A model generated the notes under the pieces. That model was not told the DNA's origin. It ran no database searches and saw nothing but the letters and a program-made list of their open reading frames with translations. The translations under genes were made by a program, and so were the position numbers. A DNA stretch of 64,000 nucleotides from QHXM01 sp032160705. Lineage in GTDB: Bacteria; Acidobacteriota; Blastocatellia; Pyrinomonadales; Pyrinomonadaceae. Shown in pieces: positions 8,014 through 16,856 of this stretch; the first letter of the stretch is position 1, and every line of letters begins with the position of its first letter. The stretch covers positions 1-64,000 of the forward strand of contig JAVHVE010000024.1 in NCBI GenBank assembly GCA_032160705.1. The letters run 5' to 3'.

Positions 8014-11000
8014 TTACTTTTCGGCGGCGGTGATTACTGCGCCGAGTTGTTTGTGCGAAACCTGTATGTCTGGGCGGGCGAGGTAAGCGTTTGATGCCAC
8101 ATCGCCCCATCTTTGCCGAAGCTCAGAGAGCGCTTCGGCGGCATGTACGAACTGCTCAGAGGCAGATCGCTCGTCGCGTTTCAGACGGCTGGCACGCGCG
8201 GCGACGATCCATGCGCGCCATTCCGATTCGAGTTGTCCCCCGCCCTTGAATCTGGCCTGCGCCTCCAGGGCGTTCGTCAACGCGCCATGAGCATCCTTGC
8301 TTTCCAGCAGCACTTCGGCCAGAGCCAGCTTTGCTCTTGAGAGCAAGGCCGCGTCGCCTGCGCGCGTCGCGACCCCGACGGCTTCCTCGCAAGCCTGTTT
8401 CCCTTCGCGCGTGTTGCCGGAGAAAGCCAGCGCCAATCCAAGCGTGGCTTTGGCCTGCACGGGAATTCCCTCGTATTGATCTGCGGCCAATTCGAGCACC
8501 TGACGGCTTTTCACACCTGCGTCCTGAAAGTTACGTTCACTTAAAGCGATTTCGGCGTGATGCAAGGCAATTTCGGCAATGACCGGCTGGGCGCTGCCAC
8601 CAAGCTGGCGAGCCAACTCCGCTGCCTGGTTGAGCGACGCACGCGCCTCATCGTATCGTCCCATTCGCCAGAGCACGTTGCCAAGATTCATCAGGTTGTA
8701 AGCCATGTTGCGCCGGTCATTCAAAGACTGATGAATCTCGTAGCTTCGACTGTAGTGGGTGAAAGCTTCCGGGTATCGCTCCTGCTCGGCGAGCACTGTG
8801 GCGATCTCGCCATAGGAGAAGGCGACCTGCGATTGATAGTTCGACTGTTGAGCCATTTCGAGCGCCTGCTGAAAATAGCGGAGCGCCGTCTCGTAGTCGC
8901 CTTTGCGGCGATTGCCGCGCCCCAGATTCGTCAGGCAGGTGTGAATGGGTGAGCGGAAGCCTCCCTGCTGGAAAAAGTCTAGCGCCTGCTGCGTGTACTC
9001 CAGCCCTTCATCCGTTCGCAGTTGCTGGATGTAGAGCGTGCCCAGGTCTCTCAGGATGAACGCTTCACGTAGGCGCGATTTGCTTCTTTTGGCAAACTCC
9101 AACCCCTGCCGGAAATACTTCTCGGCCTGCGTGTACTGGCCGCTCACAAAAAATGAGTAGCCGAGATTATTGAGACCCAGTGCGATCAGGTCGTCGAGTC
9201 CGCGCTGCTGCGCGAAATTGATCGCATCGTTCGCGTAGGCTTGCGCTTTCGGCATCGAGCCTTCGGTGTAAGTCAGGCGGCTCAGTTGCAAGAGCGTGCT
9301 GATTTTTTGATAATCGTTGCCGCTCGCGCTCGCTAACTCAAGCGCCTGCTGCAACTCCCTGTCCGCTTCCTCCAGTTTGCCTGCACTGATAAAGAGGCTG
9401 CCGCGCTCGTAGAGGACGCTCGCCTCGCCTTCGACGTTTCCCGAAGCTTTGTAAATATCTTCGGCCTTTTGAAATGCGGCGAGTGCGCCAGGCATATTCT
9501 GCTGCCGACCATAAAGAACGCCGACGCGCAGATAAGCTAGCGCATTCTGCGGATCGAGACTCGTGGCATGAACGTAGTTATCTATCGCTTTGCCGGGCTC
9601 TGGCTCTCCGTACTTTTCGTAGGCACGTCCCAGTTCAACAAAGGCGTGCGCCTCGTTCGGCGTGAGGCTCGCCAGTTCGCTTTCTACTTTGACGGCTCGC
9701 GTAAAATCATTTGAGACGAGCGCATTGACGGCATCAACGGCGAGCGCGTCTGCCTGCTCCAGTCCAGAGCGGTCGGGGACAAGGGCTGAGACGCGCAGCA
9801 TCTCATCCTTCGCATTGTCGGCGTAGCCCATCTCCATCCATGCTTGTGCGAGCCGGGCATGCGCCATCGCATATTTATCATCAATCTCGACAGCTTTAGT
9901 GAGAGCCTTGCTGGCCTGAAAATACGCGCCGCTTCCGAGCGCCTCGATTCCTCTGTCGTACCAGGCTTTCGCCTCCGACGAAGGTTTGTATTGCACGGGT
10001 CTTGGCGGACGGAAGATTGCCCACAGCACAAGCCCCGTCACCAGAGTCGCGAGGAGAACGAACCCCAGCGAGACGCGCGGGCGGCGCAAGCCCTCGCCGA
10101 TCATCATCAAGGCGGATGAGCGACCCGTCGCGCGCGACACACCGCTCGGCTGTCCCGTGCGGTGCTGGTCATCTTTGATTCGCTCGATGGGTTGTGAATC
10201 AAAGGCTACCTTGGGGAGCACTTGCCGCAGGTCTTCACTCATCTCCGCAGCCGTTTGATAGCGCGCCTCAGGCTTTTTAGCCAGCGCCTTCAAGGTGATT
10301 CGATCAAGCTCTTTCGGCACGTGCGAATTGATCGTCGATGGTGGCAGCGGGTCAACGTGGAGGATTTGCGCTCCGATCTCGATGACGCTCGCGCCGGAGA
10401 ATGCCGGTGTGCCCGCAATGCACTCATACAGGAGCGCACCAAGCGCGAAGAGATCGGAGCGCCCGTCCACCGGCGCGCCCTTCGCCTGTTCGGGCGAAAG
10501 ATAAAGCGGTGTGCCAACCACTATGTCGCTGCGCGTATGTGTGGCCAGCATCGTGCGCGCGTCCGGGTCAGCCTGGGTATGTTCTTCATTCAACTGCTTG
10601 GCAAGCCCGAAGTCGAGCACCTTGACCTGGCCGCGCTCGTTGATGAAGACGTTTGACGGCTTGATGTCACGGTGGACGATTCCTGAAGCGTGCGCTTCAC
10701 CGAGCGCATCGGCGACATCCTCTATAATCTCGACCGCGCGCGCGAGAGTCAGACTGCCTTCATACAGAAGCTCATTCAAAGGCTGTCCCTTGACCTTCTC
10801 CATGACGATGAAGGGATAGCCTTCCGCAGTCTCGCCGTAATCATAGATCATGGCGATGTGCGGGTGGCTGAGTTGCGAGACGGCGCGCGCCTCACGCAGA
10901 AAGCGCGCTTTGAAGTGATGTGCGTCGGAGTTGGAAGACAAAAGAAACTTGATGGCGACCAGCCGACCCAGATGTGTATCTTCCGCCGTGTAGACCACGC

Positions 11001-11061
11001 CCATCCCGCCCTCGCCGAGTTTGTCGAGAATCCGGTAATGAGAAACGATCTGGCCGATCAT
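8014..11061 (-). CDS. Transmembrane Ser/Thr protein kinase with TPR sensor domain
   Basis: 1015 aa. The N-terminal Hanks-type kinase domain (about 8-280) has an intact glycine loop GEGGMG (16-21), VAIKFL Lys38, HRDIKPSN, DFGLAK and GTPLYLSPEQA, so it should be active. A juxtamembrane linker leads to one transmembrane helix at about 330-350 (FVLLATLVTGLVLWAIF). The remaining 650 residues are a long array of tetratricopeptide repeats (e.g. ALAYLRVGVLYGRQQNMPGA, DLIALGLNNLGYSFFVSGQY). The topology places the TPR solenoid on the far side of the membrane from the kinase, suggesting a signal receptor or scaffold. It heads a two-gene unit with the GDPPPPGGG protein. Confidence 0.93.
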   Translation of the reverse strand: MIGQIVSHYRILDKLGEGGMGVVYTAEDTHLGRLVAIKFLLSSNSDAHHFKARFLREARAVSQLSHPHIAMIYDYGETAEGYPFIVMEKVKGQPLNELLYEGSLTLARAVEIIEDVADALGEAHASGIVHRDIKPSNVFINERGQVKVLDFGLAKQLNEEHTQADPDARTMLATHTRSDIVVGTPLYLSPEQAKGAPVDGRSDLFALGALLYECIAGTPAFSGASVIEIGAQILHVDPLPPSTINSHVPKELDRITLKALAKKPEARYQTAAEMSEDLRQVLPKVAFDSQPIERIKDDQHRTGQPSGVSRATGRSSALMMIGEGLRRPRVSLGFVLLATLVTGLVLWAIFRPPRPVQYKPSSEAKAWYDRGIEALGSGAYFQASKALTKAVEIDDKYAMAHARLAQAWMEMGYADNAKDEMLRVSALVPDRSGLEQADALAVDAVNALVSNDFTRAVKVESELASLTPNEAHAFVELGRAYEKYGEPEPGKAIDNYVHATSLDPQNALAYLRVGVLYGRQQNMPGALAAFQKAEDIYKASGNVEGEASVLYERGSLFISAGKLEEADRELQQALELASASGNDYQKISTLLQLSRLTYTEGSMPKAQAYANDAINFAQQRGLDDLIALGLNNLGYSFFVSGQYTQAEKYFRQGLEFAKRSKSRLREAFILRDLGTLYIQQLRTDEGLEYTQQALDFFQQGGFRSPIHTCLTNLGRGNRRKGDYETALRYFQQALEMAQQSNYQSQVAFSYGEIATVLAEQERYPEAFTHYSRSYEIHQSLNDRRNMAYNLMNLGNVLWRMGRYDEARASLNQAAELARQLGGSAQPVIAEIALHHAEIALSERNFQDAGVKSRQVLELAADQYEGIPVQAKATLGLALAFSGNTREGKQACEEAVGVATRAGDAALLSRAKLALAEVLLESKDAHGALTNALEAQARFKGGGQLESEWRAWIVAARASRLKRDERSASEQFVHAAEALSELRQRWGDVASNAYLARPDIQVSHKQLGAVITAAEK

Positions 11062-11206
11062 GGTCTGGGCTTCCTCTATTCAACGGAAGAAATGCAACAA
11101 CTCGCGCCGTTAAGGAGCGGCAGCAGTCGTCAAGGCAGGTTCTGAGTCAGAACTTTGGTTCGCACATATTCTGCGCCAATTCCGAAAGTTTTCCAAGCGG
11201 AAAAAA

Positions 11207-11307
11207 CAGTTGGCAGTAGGCAGTGGGCAGTTGGCAGTAAGAACAAGCGATGAACAGTGCTGAGCTTTTGCTTTTAACTGCCAACTGCTAACTGCCTACT
11301 GCCAACT
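11207..11307. repeat. Heptamer-repeat hairpin (word GGCAGTN)
   Basis: The left arm is four tandem GGCAGT[A/G/T] heptamers. The right arm at 11275-11307 is the complement (CTGCCAA/CTGCCTA units). The loop carries CTGAGC near an AAAAGC run, as in two other elements of the family. It separates the kinase promoter region from purE. Confidence 0.75.
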
Positions 11308-11312
11308 TCTTT

Positions 11313-11846
11313 TCACGGAAGCGTCGCTTCGCGGACTTGACGCTCCTGGTCGGCGCGGAACTGGCTCAGTTTCTCTCTGAGTTCGGGTCGGGTGTTGGCG
11401 AGAATGGCGATGGCGAAGAGCGCGGAGTTGATTGCGCCTGCCTTGCCGATAGCGAGTGTACCGACCGGAATACCTGCGGGCATCTGCACGATGGCCAGCA
11501 AGCTGTCCAGCCCCTTGAGCGCTTTGCTCTCCATCGGCACACCCAACACGGGCAGCAATGTTTGCGCGGCGATGACTCCGGCCAGATGGGCCGCGCCGCC
11601 TGCCGCCGCGATAATCACTTCGAGGCCGCGCGCCTGTGCGGTCTCGGAAAAATCAGTTGCCAGCATCGGCGTGCGATGCGCCGAGATGACGCGGCATTCA
11701 TGCGGGACATTGAATCGCGTCAGCATCTCGTCCGCATGCTGCATCGTCTCCCAATCGGACTTGCTGCCCATGATGACTGCCACCAGAGGCCGTGAGGCTT
11801 GATCATCATAAGCCCTATCTTCAACCTTCTCTTCTGTCTCAATCAT
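11313..11846 (-). CDS. purE: N5-carboxyaminoimidazole ribonucleotide mutase
   Basis: 177 aa. PurE converts N5-CAIR to CAIR in de novo purine synthesis. Class I features are visible: VIMGSKSDWETM near the N-terminus (phosphate binding), ISAHRTP with the catalytic His, AAAGGAAHLAGV, and LPVLGVPMESKALKGLDSLL. A 19-residue charged N-terminal extension (MIETEEKVEDRAYDDQASR) precedes the conserved core and may mean a slightly later true start. No purK lies beside it. The icd gene lies upstream on the same strand with a 46-nt gap, so the two may be co-transcribed, although their pathways differ. Confidence 0.95.
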   Translation of the reverse strand: MIETEEKVEDRAYDDQASRPLVAVIMGSKSDWETMQHADEMLTRFNVPHECRVISAHRTPMLATDFSETAQARGLEVIIAAAGGAAHLAGVIAAQTLLPVLGVPMESKALKGLDSLLAIVQMPAGIPVGTLAIGKAGAINSALFAIAILANTRPELREKLSQFRADQERQVREATLP

Positions 11847-11892
11847 AATCAGGCAATCCCTCTTTCATCCTTTATCTTTTGTCCTTTGCCTT

Positions 11893-13350
11893 TCATGCTC
11901 CCTGATCGAGTGAATAACCACGCTCGCCGTCGAAGTTGCAGAGATTCTCTGTCTTGATGAAGTCAAAGCCGCTATCGTTGATGCGTTGAAGAAGCTGAAT
12001 AATCTCGTTGTGGCCGACTGTGCTTCCTTCCGCTAATGATGTGAAGCGGCAGCGCCAGTGGTCTGAGCAGAATGTTTCGGAGTTTCCGCCCGGCCAGACC
12101 TTGACGCCCCGATTGCTAATCATCATGAGCTGCAAATTGTCGCCCGCCGCCTGCCTGAGCGATTCTCCCAACTCGTTCGCTGATCCTTTCGTCCAATCTA
12201 AAAAAACGTCCACGCCGACCAACTCTTTTTTCGCACGCGGTCTCTCGCTCGTGGGCGTCTGGCTCGTCACAGCTTCGCTCTCAGCCGCTTGATAACTGAC
12301 GGCCTTCAATGTCTGCGGCTTCTGCCCCAACCGCTCGACGACCGCTTCGGCAAACTCTTTCGTGCCGACTTTCTGACGGCTGACGTTGTCCGCGTAAATG
12401 TCGTAGGTATGAATGCCGTCTTCAACGGTGCGCAGCCAGGCGTTGTGTACGCGCTCGGCAACGTCCGTTTGATTGATGTGCACGAGCATCATCACCGCAC
12501 CCAGGAGCAAGCCCGTCGGGTTGGCCAGATTCTGCCCGGCGCGACGTGGCGCTGAGCCGTGAATCGCCTCAAACATCGAAACGTTTTCACCGATATTCGC
12601 AGAGCCCGCGAGACCGACAGAGCCTGCAATCTGCGCCGCGACATCAGACAGGACATCGCCATACAGGTTCGGCATCACGATCACGTCAAATGCGCCGGGC
12701 GTGTCGGCGAGTTTCGCCGCGCCGATATCCACAATCCAGTGCTCGTTCTCTATCTCCGCATACTCGGCTGCCACTTCGTCGAAGACTTTATGAAAGAGTC
12801 CATCAGTCATCTTCATGATGTTGTCTTTTGTGAAGCATGTGACCTTCTTCCGGTTATTGCGGCGCGCGTACTCGAAAGCGTAGCGCACGATCTTCTCCGA
12901 GCCGGGGCGCGAGATGAGCTTCAAGCACTGGACGACCTGCTCGGTCTGCCGGTGCTCGATGCCTGCGTAGAGGTCTTCTTCATTTTCGCGCACCACGACC
13001 ACGTCCATGTTCGGGTGCTTGGTTTTGACGAACGGGTGATAGGAAACGCACGGGCGCACATTGGCGTAGAGTCCGAGCGTCTTGCGCACCGTGACATTCA
13101 AGCTCTTGAAGCCGCCGCCCTGGGGGGTGGTAATCGGAGCTTTCAGGAAAACTTTCGTGCGGCGCAGACTCTCCCACGCGCTCGGCTCAATCCCTGCACT
13201 GTTGCCTGCGAGATAAACCTTCTCGCCGATCTCGATGGTCTCAATCTCGATGCGCGCGCCTGCTTCTTTGAGAATGTGGAGCGTGGCCGCCATGATTTCC
13301 GGGCCGATGCCGTCGCCATGTGCGACCGTGATAGGAACGCTATTCGGCAT
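11893..13350 (-). CDS. icd: Isocitrate dehydrogenase with C-terminal extension (Thermus type)
   Basis: 485 aa from ATG 13350 (MPNSVPITVAHGDGIGPEIM). The frame stays open upstream to 13440, but that part is not IDH-like. Catalytic-core motifs of the beta-decarboxylating dehydrogenases are clear: GDGIGPEI, FLKAPITTPQGGG, SLNVTVRKTLGLYANVRPC, VVVRENEEDLYAGIEH, NLYGDVLSDVAAQIAGSVG and the cofactor segment IHGSAPRRAGQNLANP. It oxidises isocitrate to 2-oxoglutarate in the TCA cycle. The extra about 130-residue C-terminal domain, after a Ser/Thr/Glu linker, matches the length of Thermus-type IDH (about 490-500 aa). Cofactor preference (NAD or NADP) I cannot settle. Confidence 0.93.
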   Translation of the reverse strand: MPNSVPITVAHGDGIGPEIMAATLHILKEAGARIEIETIEIGEKVYLAGNSAGIEPSAWESLRRTKVFLKAPITTPQGGGFKSLNVTVRKTLGLYANVRPCVSYHPFVKTKHPNMDVVVVRENEEDLYAGIEHRQTEQVVQCLKLISRPGSEKIVRYAFEYARRNNRKKVTCFTKDNIMKMTDGLFHKVFDEVAAEYAEIENEHWIVDIGAAKLADTPGAFDVIVMPNLYGDVLSDVAAQIAGSVGLAGSANIGENVSMFEAIHGSAPRRAGQNLANPTGLLLGAVMMLVHINQTDVAERVHNAWLRTVEDGIHTYDIYADNVSRQKVGTKEFAEAVVERLGQKPQTLKAVSYQAAESEAVTSQTPTSERPRAKKELVGVDVFLDWTKGSANELGESLRQAAGDNLQLMMISNRGVKVWPGGNSETFCSDHWRCRFTSLAEGSTVGHNEIIQLLQRINDSGFDFIKTENLCNFDGERGYSLDQGA

Positions 13351-13511
13351 GATGACTTTCTCTGCGCCTTTCTGTAGCTGGTCTGAAGTTATTCTACTTA
13401 TGAGCGCAGCAATATATGCCAAAAGCATTGACGCAGGCAATGATGACGGGAGGAAGTAGGGTGAAAGCGCGGATTAATAGAACAGAGTTCGGATAATCCG
13501 CACAATTTTGG

Positions 13512-13574
13512 TTATCTGAACCAAGTTAAGATAACACGCGGATTTGACGTATTATCTTAACTTGGTTCAGATAA
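13512..13574. repeat. Perfect 23-bp inverted repeat (MITE-like)
   Basis: 13512-13534 (TTATCTGAACC...AGATAA) is the exact reverse complement of 13552-13574, with a 17-nt loop. It contains no coding sequence. It sits just upstream of an integron-like patch and could be a small non-autonomous element or a strong RNA hairpin. Confidence 0.75.
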
Positions 13575-13639
13575 TCAATAGTTAGCCCGTCGCGCAAAAC
13601 TTGACAGTCAGTCGCACGTGTGCGCCGCTGATTGGCAGC

Positions 13640-13646
13640 GTTAGGC
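13640..13646 (+). other. attC-like core site (right half only)
   Basis: GTTAGGC matches the integron R' consensus GTTRRRY exactly and lies 80 nt before the DUF1801 start, where a cassette junction is expected. A convincing R'' partner (RYYYAAC) was not found upstream, where the 23-bp inverted repeat lies. Confidence 0.35.
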
Positions 13647-13725
13647 GGCGCATATTGTACATAGCTTGGGTCCGCACTCGAACTGCGGCGAGGTTTCCAA
13701 CCTAAGTCAGTATAAGGAGATTTCT

Positions 13726-14205
13726 ATGAACTCAAAGAAGGAAACGCAAAAGTCCGCCAAGAGCACCACCGCGATCAACACGAAGTCCAGGGGATTCACA
13801 GACGAGGAACGAGCCGCAATGAAGGAGCGCGCCAAAGAGCTGAAGACGGAAGTGCGCGCGAACAAGAACAAAGCGGAAGGGGAAAGCGACGTGCTCGCGA
13901 AGATCGCCGAGATGCCGGAACCAGAGCGCGCCATGGCCAAGCGGCTCCATGAGATCATCAAAGCCAGCGCGCCAGCACTCTCGCCGAAGACTTGGTATGG
14001 GATGCCCGCATATACCAGGGACGGCAAGGTCGTCTGCTTCTTCCAAAGCGCGCAGAAGTTCAACACGAGGTACGCGACGCTTGGCTTCAGCGACACGGCG
14101 AACCTCGACGAAGGTGTCATGTGGCCGACCGCCTTCGCGCTGAAGGAGTTGACTGCCACCGAAGAGGCAAGGATCAGCGCGCTCGTGAAGAAAGCGGTGA
14201 GCTGA
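13726..14205 (+). CDS. DUF1801 (YdhG-like) protein, probable integron cassette gene
   Basis: 159 aa from ATG 13726, behind AAGGAG; the 20 extra upstream codons are discarded for that reason. A Lys-rich N-terminal half (KERAKELKTEVRANKNKAEG) precedes a DUF1801 domain (HEIIKASAPALSPKTWYGMP ... GKVVCFFQSAQKFNTRYATLGF). The family is an uncharacterised YdhG/iron-chaperone-like fold common in gene cassettes. The gene is flanked by attC-like sites at 13640 and 14294-14410 in the same orientation, as expected for a cassette. Function unknown. Confidence 0.8.
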   Translation: MNSKKETQKSAKSTTAINTKSRGFTDEERAAMKERAKELKTEVRANKNKAEGESDVLAKIAEMPEPERAMAKRLHEIIKASAPALSPKTWYGMPAYTRDGKVVCFFQSAQKFNTRYATLGFSDTANLDEGVMWPTAFALKELTATEEARISALVKKAVS

Positions 14206-14293
14206 GGACTGGCCTCGCCACTAGCACCCGCCCTAGGCGGGATCGCCAGTCGGGACGAGGCGTTTCCGAGAGCAGGCGGGGCCGACGAACAAC

Positions 14294-14410
14294 GGGCTAA
14301 CAAGGCGCTGCAACCCGACCGCCGGAAGCCCACGCTCCTTCACTTCGCTCGTTCCTCGCTTCGTTTCGTCGCTTCGGCTTCCGGCGGCGGGTGAGCTTGG
14401 TCGTTATGCC
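14294..14410 (+). other. attC-like recombination site
   Basis: GGCTAAC (14295-14301) and GTTATGC (14403-14409) are imperfect R'' and R' boxes. Between them is a long imperfect palindrome (CCGCCGGAAGCC / GGCTTCCGGCGG), with CAAGGCGCTGCA and GAGCTTGGTC in the positions of the L boxes. It follows the DUF1801 gene directly and precedes the MazE/F pair. Each box departs from consensus at one position. Confidence 0.55.
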
Positions 14411-14463
14411 CATACCACCTTCTGACATTGACAACTCAGTATGACGAATGGTAATACCCACCT

Positions 14464-14706
14464 ATGAGTGTCGCAAAGGTTACAATTTCTATCGAATCCA
14501 GTCTTCTCAGAAGAGTTGACCACCTTGTCAAGGCGCGTGTTTTCTCTAACCGGAGTCAAGCCATTCAAGCTGCCGTTGAAGAGAAAGTATCTCGTCTGGA
14601 TAGCAATCGCTTGGCGCAGGAATGTGCCAAACTCGACAAGGCGCATGAGCAAGCGTTGGCTGATGAAGGACTAGCTTCTGAGGTGGCTGAATGGCTCGAA
14701 TACTGA
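14464..14706 (+). CDS. Ribbon-helix-helix antitoxin (MazE/CopG-like)
   Basis: 80 aa. The N-terminal 45 residues form a ribbon-helix-helix DNA-binding domain: a strand KVTISIESSLLRRVDHLV, then FSNRSQAIQAAVEEKV. The C-terminal tail is acidic (ADEGLASEVAEWLEY) and would bind the toxin. It overlaps the downstream toxin gene by 16 nt, so the two are translationally coupled and presumably autoregulated. It lies within a probable integron cassette bounded by attC-like sites, where such pairs are thought to stabilise cassette arrays. Confidence 0.85.
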   Translation: MSVAKVTISIESSLLRRVDHLVKARVFSNRSQAIQAAVEEKVSRLDSNRLAQECAKLDKAHEQALADEGLASEVAEWLEY

Positions 14707-15029
14707 GAGGTGATATTCTCTGGGCGAACCTTGATTCTACACTTGGGCACGAACAATCCGGTTCGCGCCCCGTTTTAGTCTTGAGCCAAAATGTTTTCAA
14801 TGATCGTTCAGGCACAATCATCGCCGTCGCCCTGACCAGTCAGCAGCCGAGCGCAGGATTTCCATTGACGCTTGAACTTTCCGACCCAAGCTTGCCGAAG
14901 AAATCATGGGTGAAAATCAGTCAAATCCGCACCTTATCCGTTCAACGCTTGGGTAAGAAACTAGGCAAAGCTACAGCGGAGGAATTAGCAGACATCATTG
15001 AAGGATTGAACGAAATCATCGGGGCATAA
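14691..15029 (+). CDS. MazF/PemK-family endoribonuclease toxin
   Basis: 112 aa. The hallmark PemK/MazF N-terminus is present (LRGDILWANLDSTLGHEQSG-SRPVLVL), including the conserved Gly-Asp, Glu and Arg-Pro. QPSAGFPLTLELSDPSLPKKSWVKISQIRTLS gives the active-site Ser/Thr-x-Ile-Arg-Thr region. Such toxins cleave mRNA at short motifs; the target sequence is not predictable. It is co-translated with the 14464 antitoxin and followed 12 nt later by the attC site at 15041. Confidence 0.9.
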   Translation: MARILRGDILWANLDSTLGHEQSGSRPVLVLSQNVFNDRSGTIIAVALTSQQPSAGFPLTLELSDPSLPKKSWVKISQIRTLSVQRLGKKLGKATAEELADIIEGLNEIIGA

Positions 15030-15040
15030 CAAATCATTCC

Positions 15041-15135
15041 ACCTAACCGCCCTTAGTTTGCCTTTCATCAACACTCTCTGGTTTCCTTTCAGTTGCCTGG
15101 TGTTGTCGGGCAGCAGGTGAATTCGGGCGTTGGGC
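15041..15135 (+). other. attC recombination site of toxin-antitoxin cassette
   Basis: ACCTAAC at 15041-15047 fits R'' consensus RYYYAAC. GTTGGGC at 15129-15135 fits R' consensus GTTRRRY. The adjoining CGCCC (15048-15052) and GGGCG (15125-15129) extend the pairing. At 95 nt it has ordinary attC length, and it lies just after the MazF stop. Confidence 0.6.
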
Positions 15136-15269
15136 GGCTACTTGTGAGGTTTAGCCAATTCTCTTGAAGCGACTCTGGAAGAGAGAAAGTGTTGCACACT
15201 CCAGCTAACCATGTCGCTCAAATGATCGGCCATTGCATCCTGAAAAATTCTGGAGATGGGAGACGGTTC

Positions 15270-15734
15270 ATGCACCCGAACGAAGAGTTAATCAACACCT
15301 TCTACACAGCCTTTCAAAGATTGGATGCCGAGGCAATGGCGCGTTGTTATCACGCGGGCATACGCTTCTCCGATCCGGTCTTCCCTGCTTTATCCGAACG
15401 TGAAGTTGCTGCCATGTGGAGGATGCTCTGTTCACAGGCCAAAAACTTTGAGCTGACATTTGCCGATGTTGAGGCGAACGAGAATAAGGGAAAGGCTCAT
15501 TGGGAAGCGCGCTATGACTTTTCCGCTACGGGGCGTCGAGTTCATAACAAGATCGAGGCCGAGTTCGAGTTCCAGGATGGCAAGATTATTAAACACACGG
15601 ACAGCTTCGATTTTTGGAAATGGAGTCGGATGGCGTTAGGCCCGGTTGGATGGCTCTTAGGTTGGACGCCGCTGCTTCGCAAAAAAGTTCAGAGACAAGC
15701 CCGTGCGCGTTTAGCAAGATTCATGAACTCTTAA
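15270..15734 (+). CDS. NTF2-like / SnoaL-fold protein
   Basis: 154 aa from ATG 15270 (MHPNEELINTFYTAFQRLD). Upstream in-frame codons to 15189 are not family-like. The cone-shaped alpha+beta NTF2 fold is indicated by the helix NEELINTFYTAFQRLDAEAM, then CYHAGIRFSDPVFPAL, KGKAHWEARYDF and the IEAEFEFQDGKIIKHTDSFDF strand pair. Such proteins are polyketide-cyclase- or isomerase-like, or ligand-binding. A basic C-terminal tail (RKKVQRQARARLARF) follows a hydrophobic stretch. It could be a third cassette gene, but no attC follows it before prmC. Confidence 0.82.
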   Translation: MHPNEELINTFYTAFQRLDAEAMARCYHAGIRFSDPVFPALSEREVAAMWRMLCSQAKNFELTFADVEANENKGKAHWEARYDFSATGRRVHNKIEAEFEFQDGKIIKHTDSFDFWKWSRMALGPVGWLLGWTPLLRKKVQRQARARLARFMNS

Positions 15735-15750
15735 GATGCCTCGCGGCAAT

Positions 15751-16617
15751 TCAATTTTTCCGCAGCGCTAGCGTGCGCGGAATGCCCTGCAAATCTTTGT
15801 GAATATCTAAAAGCTCCCACGCTTGCGAATCAATTAAATTCCCGACCGCCTCATGCTGGTCGAAGCCAATCTCCATCAGGAGGTGTCCGTTCGTCTCAAG
15901 AAAGTGCGGCGCATCTTCTATCAAGCGACGGATGATGCTGAGGCCGTCGCCGCCGGGCGTGAGAGCCACGCGCGGCTCGTGGTCGCGCACTTCGCGTTGC
16001 AACCCTGGAAGGGCGTCTTCCGCGACGTATGGCGGGTTTGAGACGATCATGTGGAAACGCGCCCGCTGCGTATCGAGCGCCGCTAAACAGTCGGAGGCGA
16101 CGAGGGAGAGTCGTTCGTGAACGTCATGTCGCGCAGCGTTGCGGGCGGCGATGCGGAGCGCGGGGTACGAAATGTCTAAACCGACGGCCTGTACGGATGG
16201 GCGTTCGTGCAGGATAGCGATTGGAATGCAGCCTGTGCCTGTGCCGACATCGCAGATGCGCGCGGGTTGAGATGTTTCGTCCAAAAACTTCAGCGCGGTT
16301 TCGACCAGCAGCTCCGTTTCCGGGCGCGGGATGAGAACGTCGGATGTCACCTCGAAATCAAGGCCGTAAAACTCCTGATGTCCAGTGATGTACTGAAGGG
16401 GTTCGCCCGCCGCACGTCGCTCGACGAGGTCGCGCAGGCGGCGTACATCGGAAGACGCGAGCGCAGTTTCAGCGTGCGTAATCAGAAATGTCCGGTCGCA
16501 CCCTATGAGATGTTCCAGCAGCGACGCGGCTTCGCGGCGCGCTTCCGGCACACCCGCCTGACGCAGGATTTGCGCTGCTTCGACGATGGCCCGCGCGATG
16601 GAGAATTGAGCCGACAT
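15751..16617 (-). CDS. prmC: Peptide chain release factor N5-glutamine methyltransferase
   Basis: 288 aa, full length for PrmC/HemK. A helical N-terminal domain (1-85) carries GEPLQYITGHQEFYG. The SAM-binding Rossmann domain has DVGTGTGCIPIA (123-134), GLDIS and the catalytic NPPY motif (194-197, IVSNPPYVAED). It methylates the GGQ glutamine of RF1/RF2 to speed translation termination. prfA is often beside prmC but is absent here. It converges with the NTF2-like gene, the ends being 16 nt apart. Confidence 0.95.
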   Translation of the reverse strand: MSAQFSIARAIVEAAQILRQAGVPEARREAASLLEHLIGCDRTFLITHAETALASSDVRRLRDLVERRAAGEPLQYITGHQEFYGLDFEVTSDVLIPRPETELLVETALKFLDETSQPARICDVGTGTGCIPIAILHERPSVQAVGLDISYPALRIAARNAARHDVHERLSLVASDCLAALDTQRARFHMIVSNPPYVAEDALPGLQREVRDHEPRVALTPGGDGLSIIRRLIEDAPHFLETNGHLLMEIGFDQHEAVGNLIDSQAWELLDIHKDLQGIPRTLALRKN

Positions 16618-16694
16618 AAGTAGATTTTTAATAAATGCTCAACGGTGAATCGTCAATAGAAAAGCAGTTTCCATTGACTGGCGGCCATTTGCGA

Positions 16695-16724
16695 TTTACG
16701 TCCTTATCATTTGCCTTCTATAAT
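16695..16724 (+). promoter_or_regulatory. Candidate sigma-70 promoter for 16857 operon
   Basis: TTTACG (16695-16700) and a perfect TATAAT (16719-16724) are separated by 18 nt, upstream of the 16857-17356 gene pair. The -35 is weak. Confidence 0.4.
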
Positions 16725-16856
16725 ACGACGCATTCAGCACGCTCGAACAGATTAGCTCGTCCGTACACGGCGCTCGCCGAAGAGAGCGCAAGTCTTACAG
16801 CCTGCGGTGCGGCGTCTGCGGTTTAAGCGTGCGAGTAGATTCAAGGAGGAGAAGAG

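Noticed and set aside
12559..13377. 272-aa plus-strand frame over icd
   Set aside because: Antisense shadow; the minus strand carries clear isocitrate dehydrogenase sequence.
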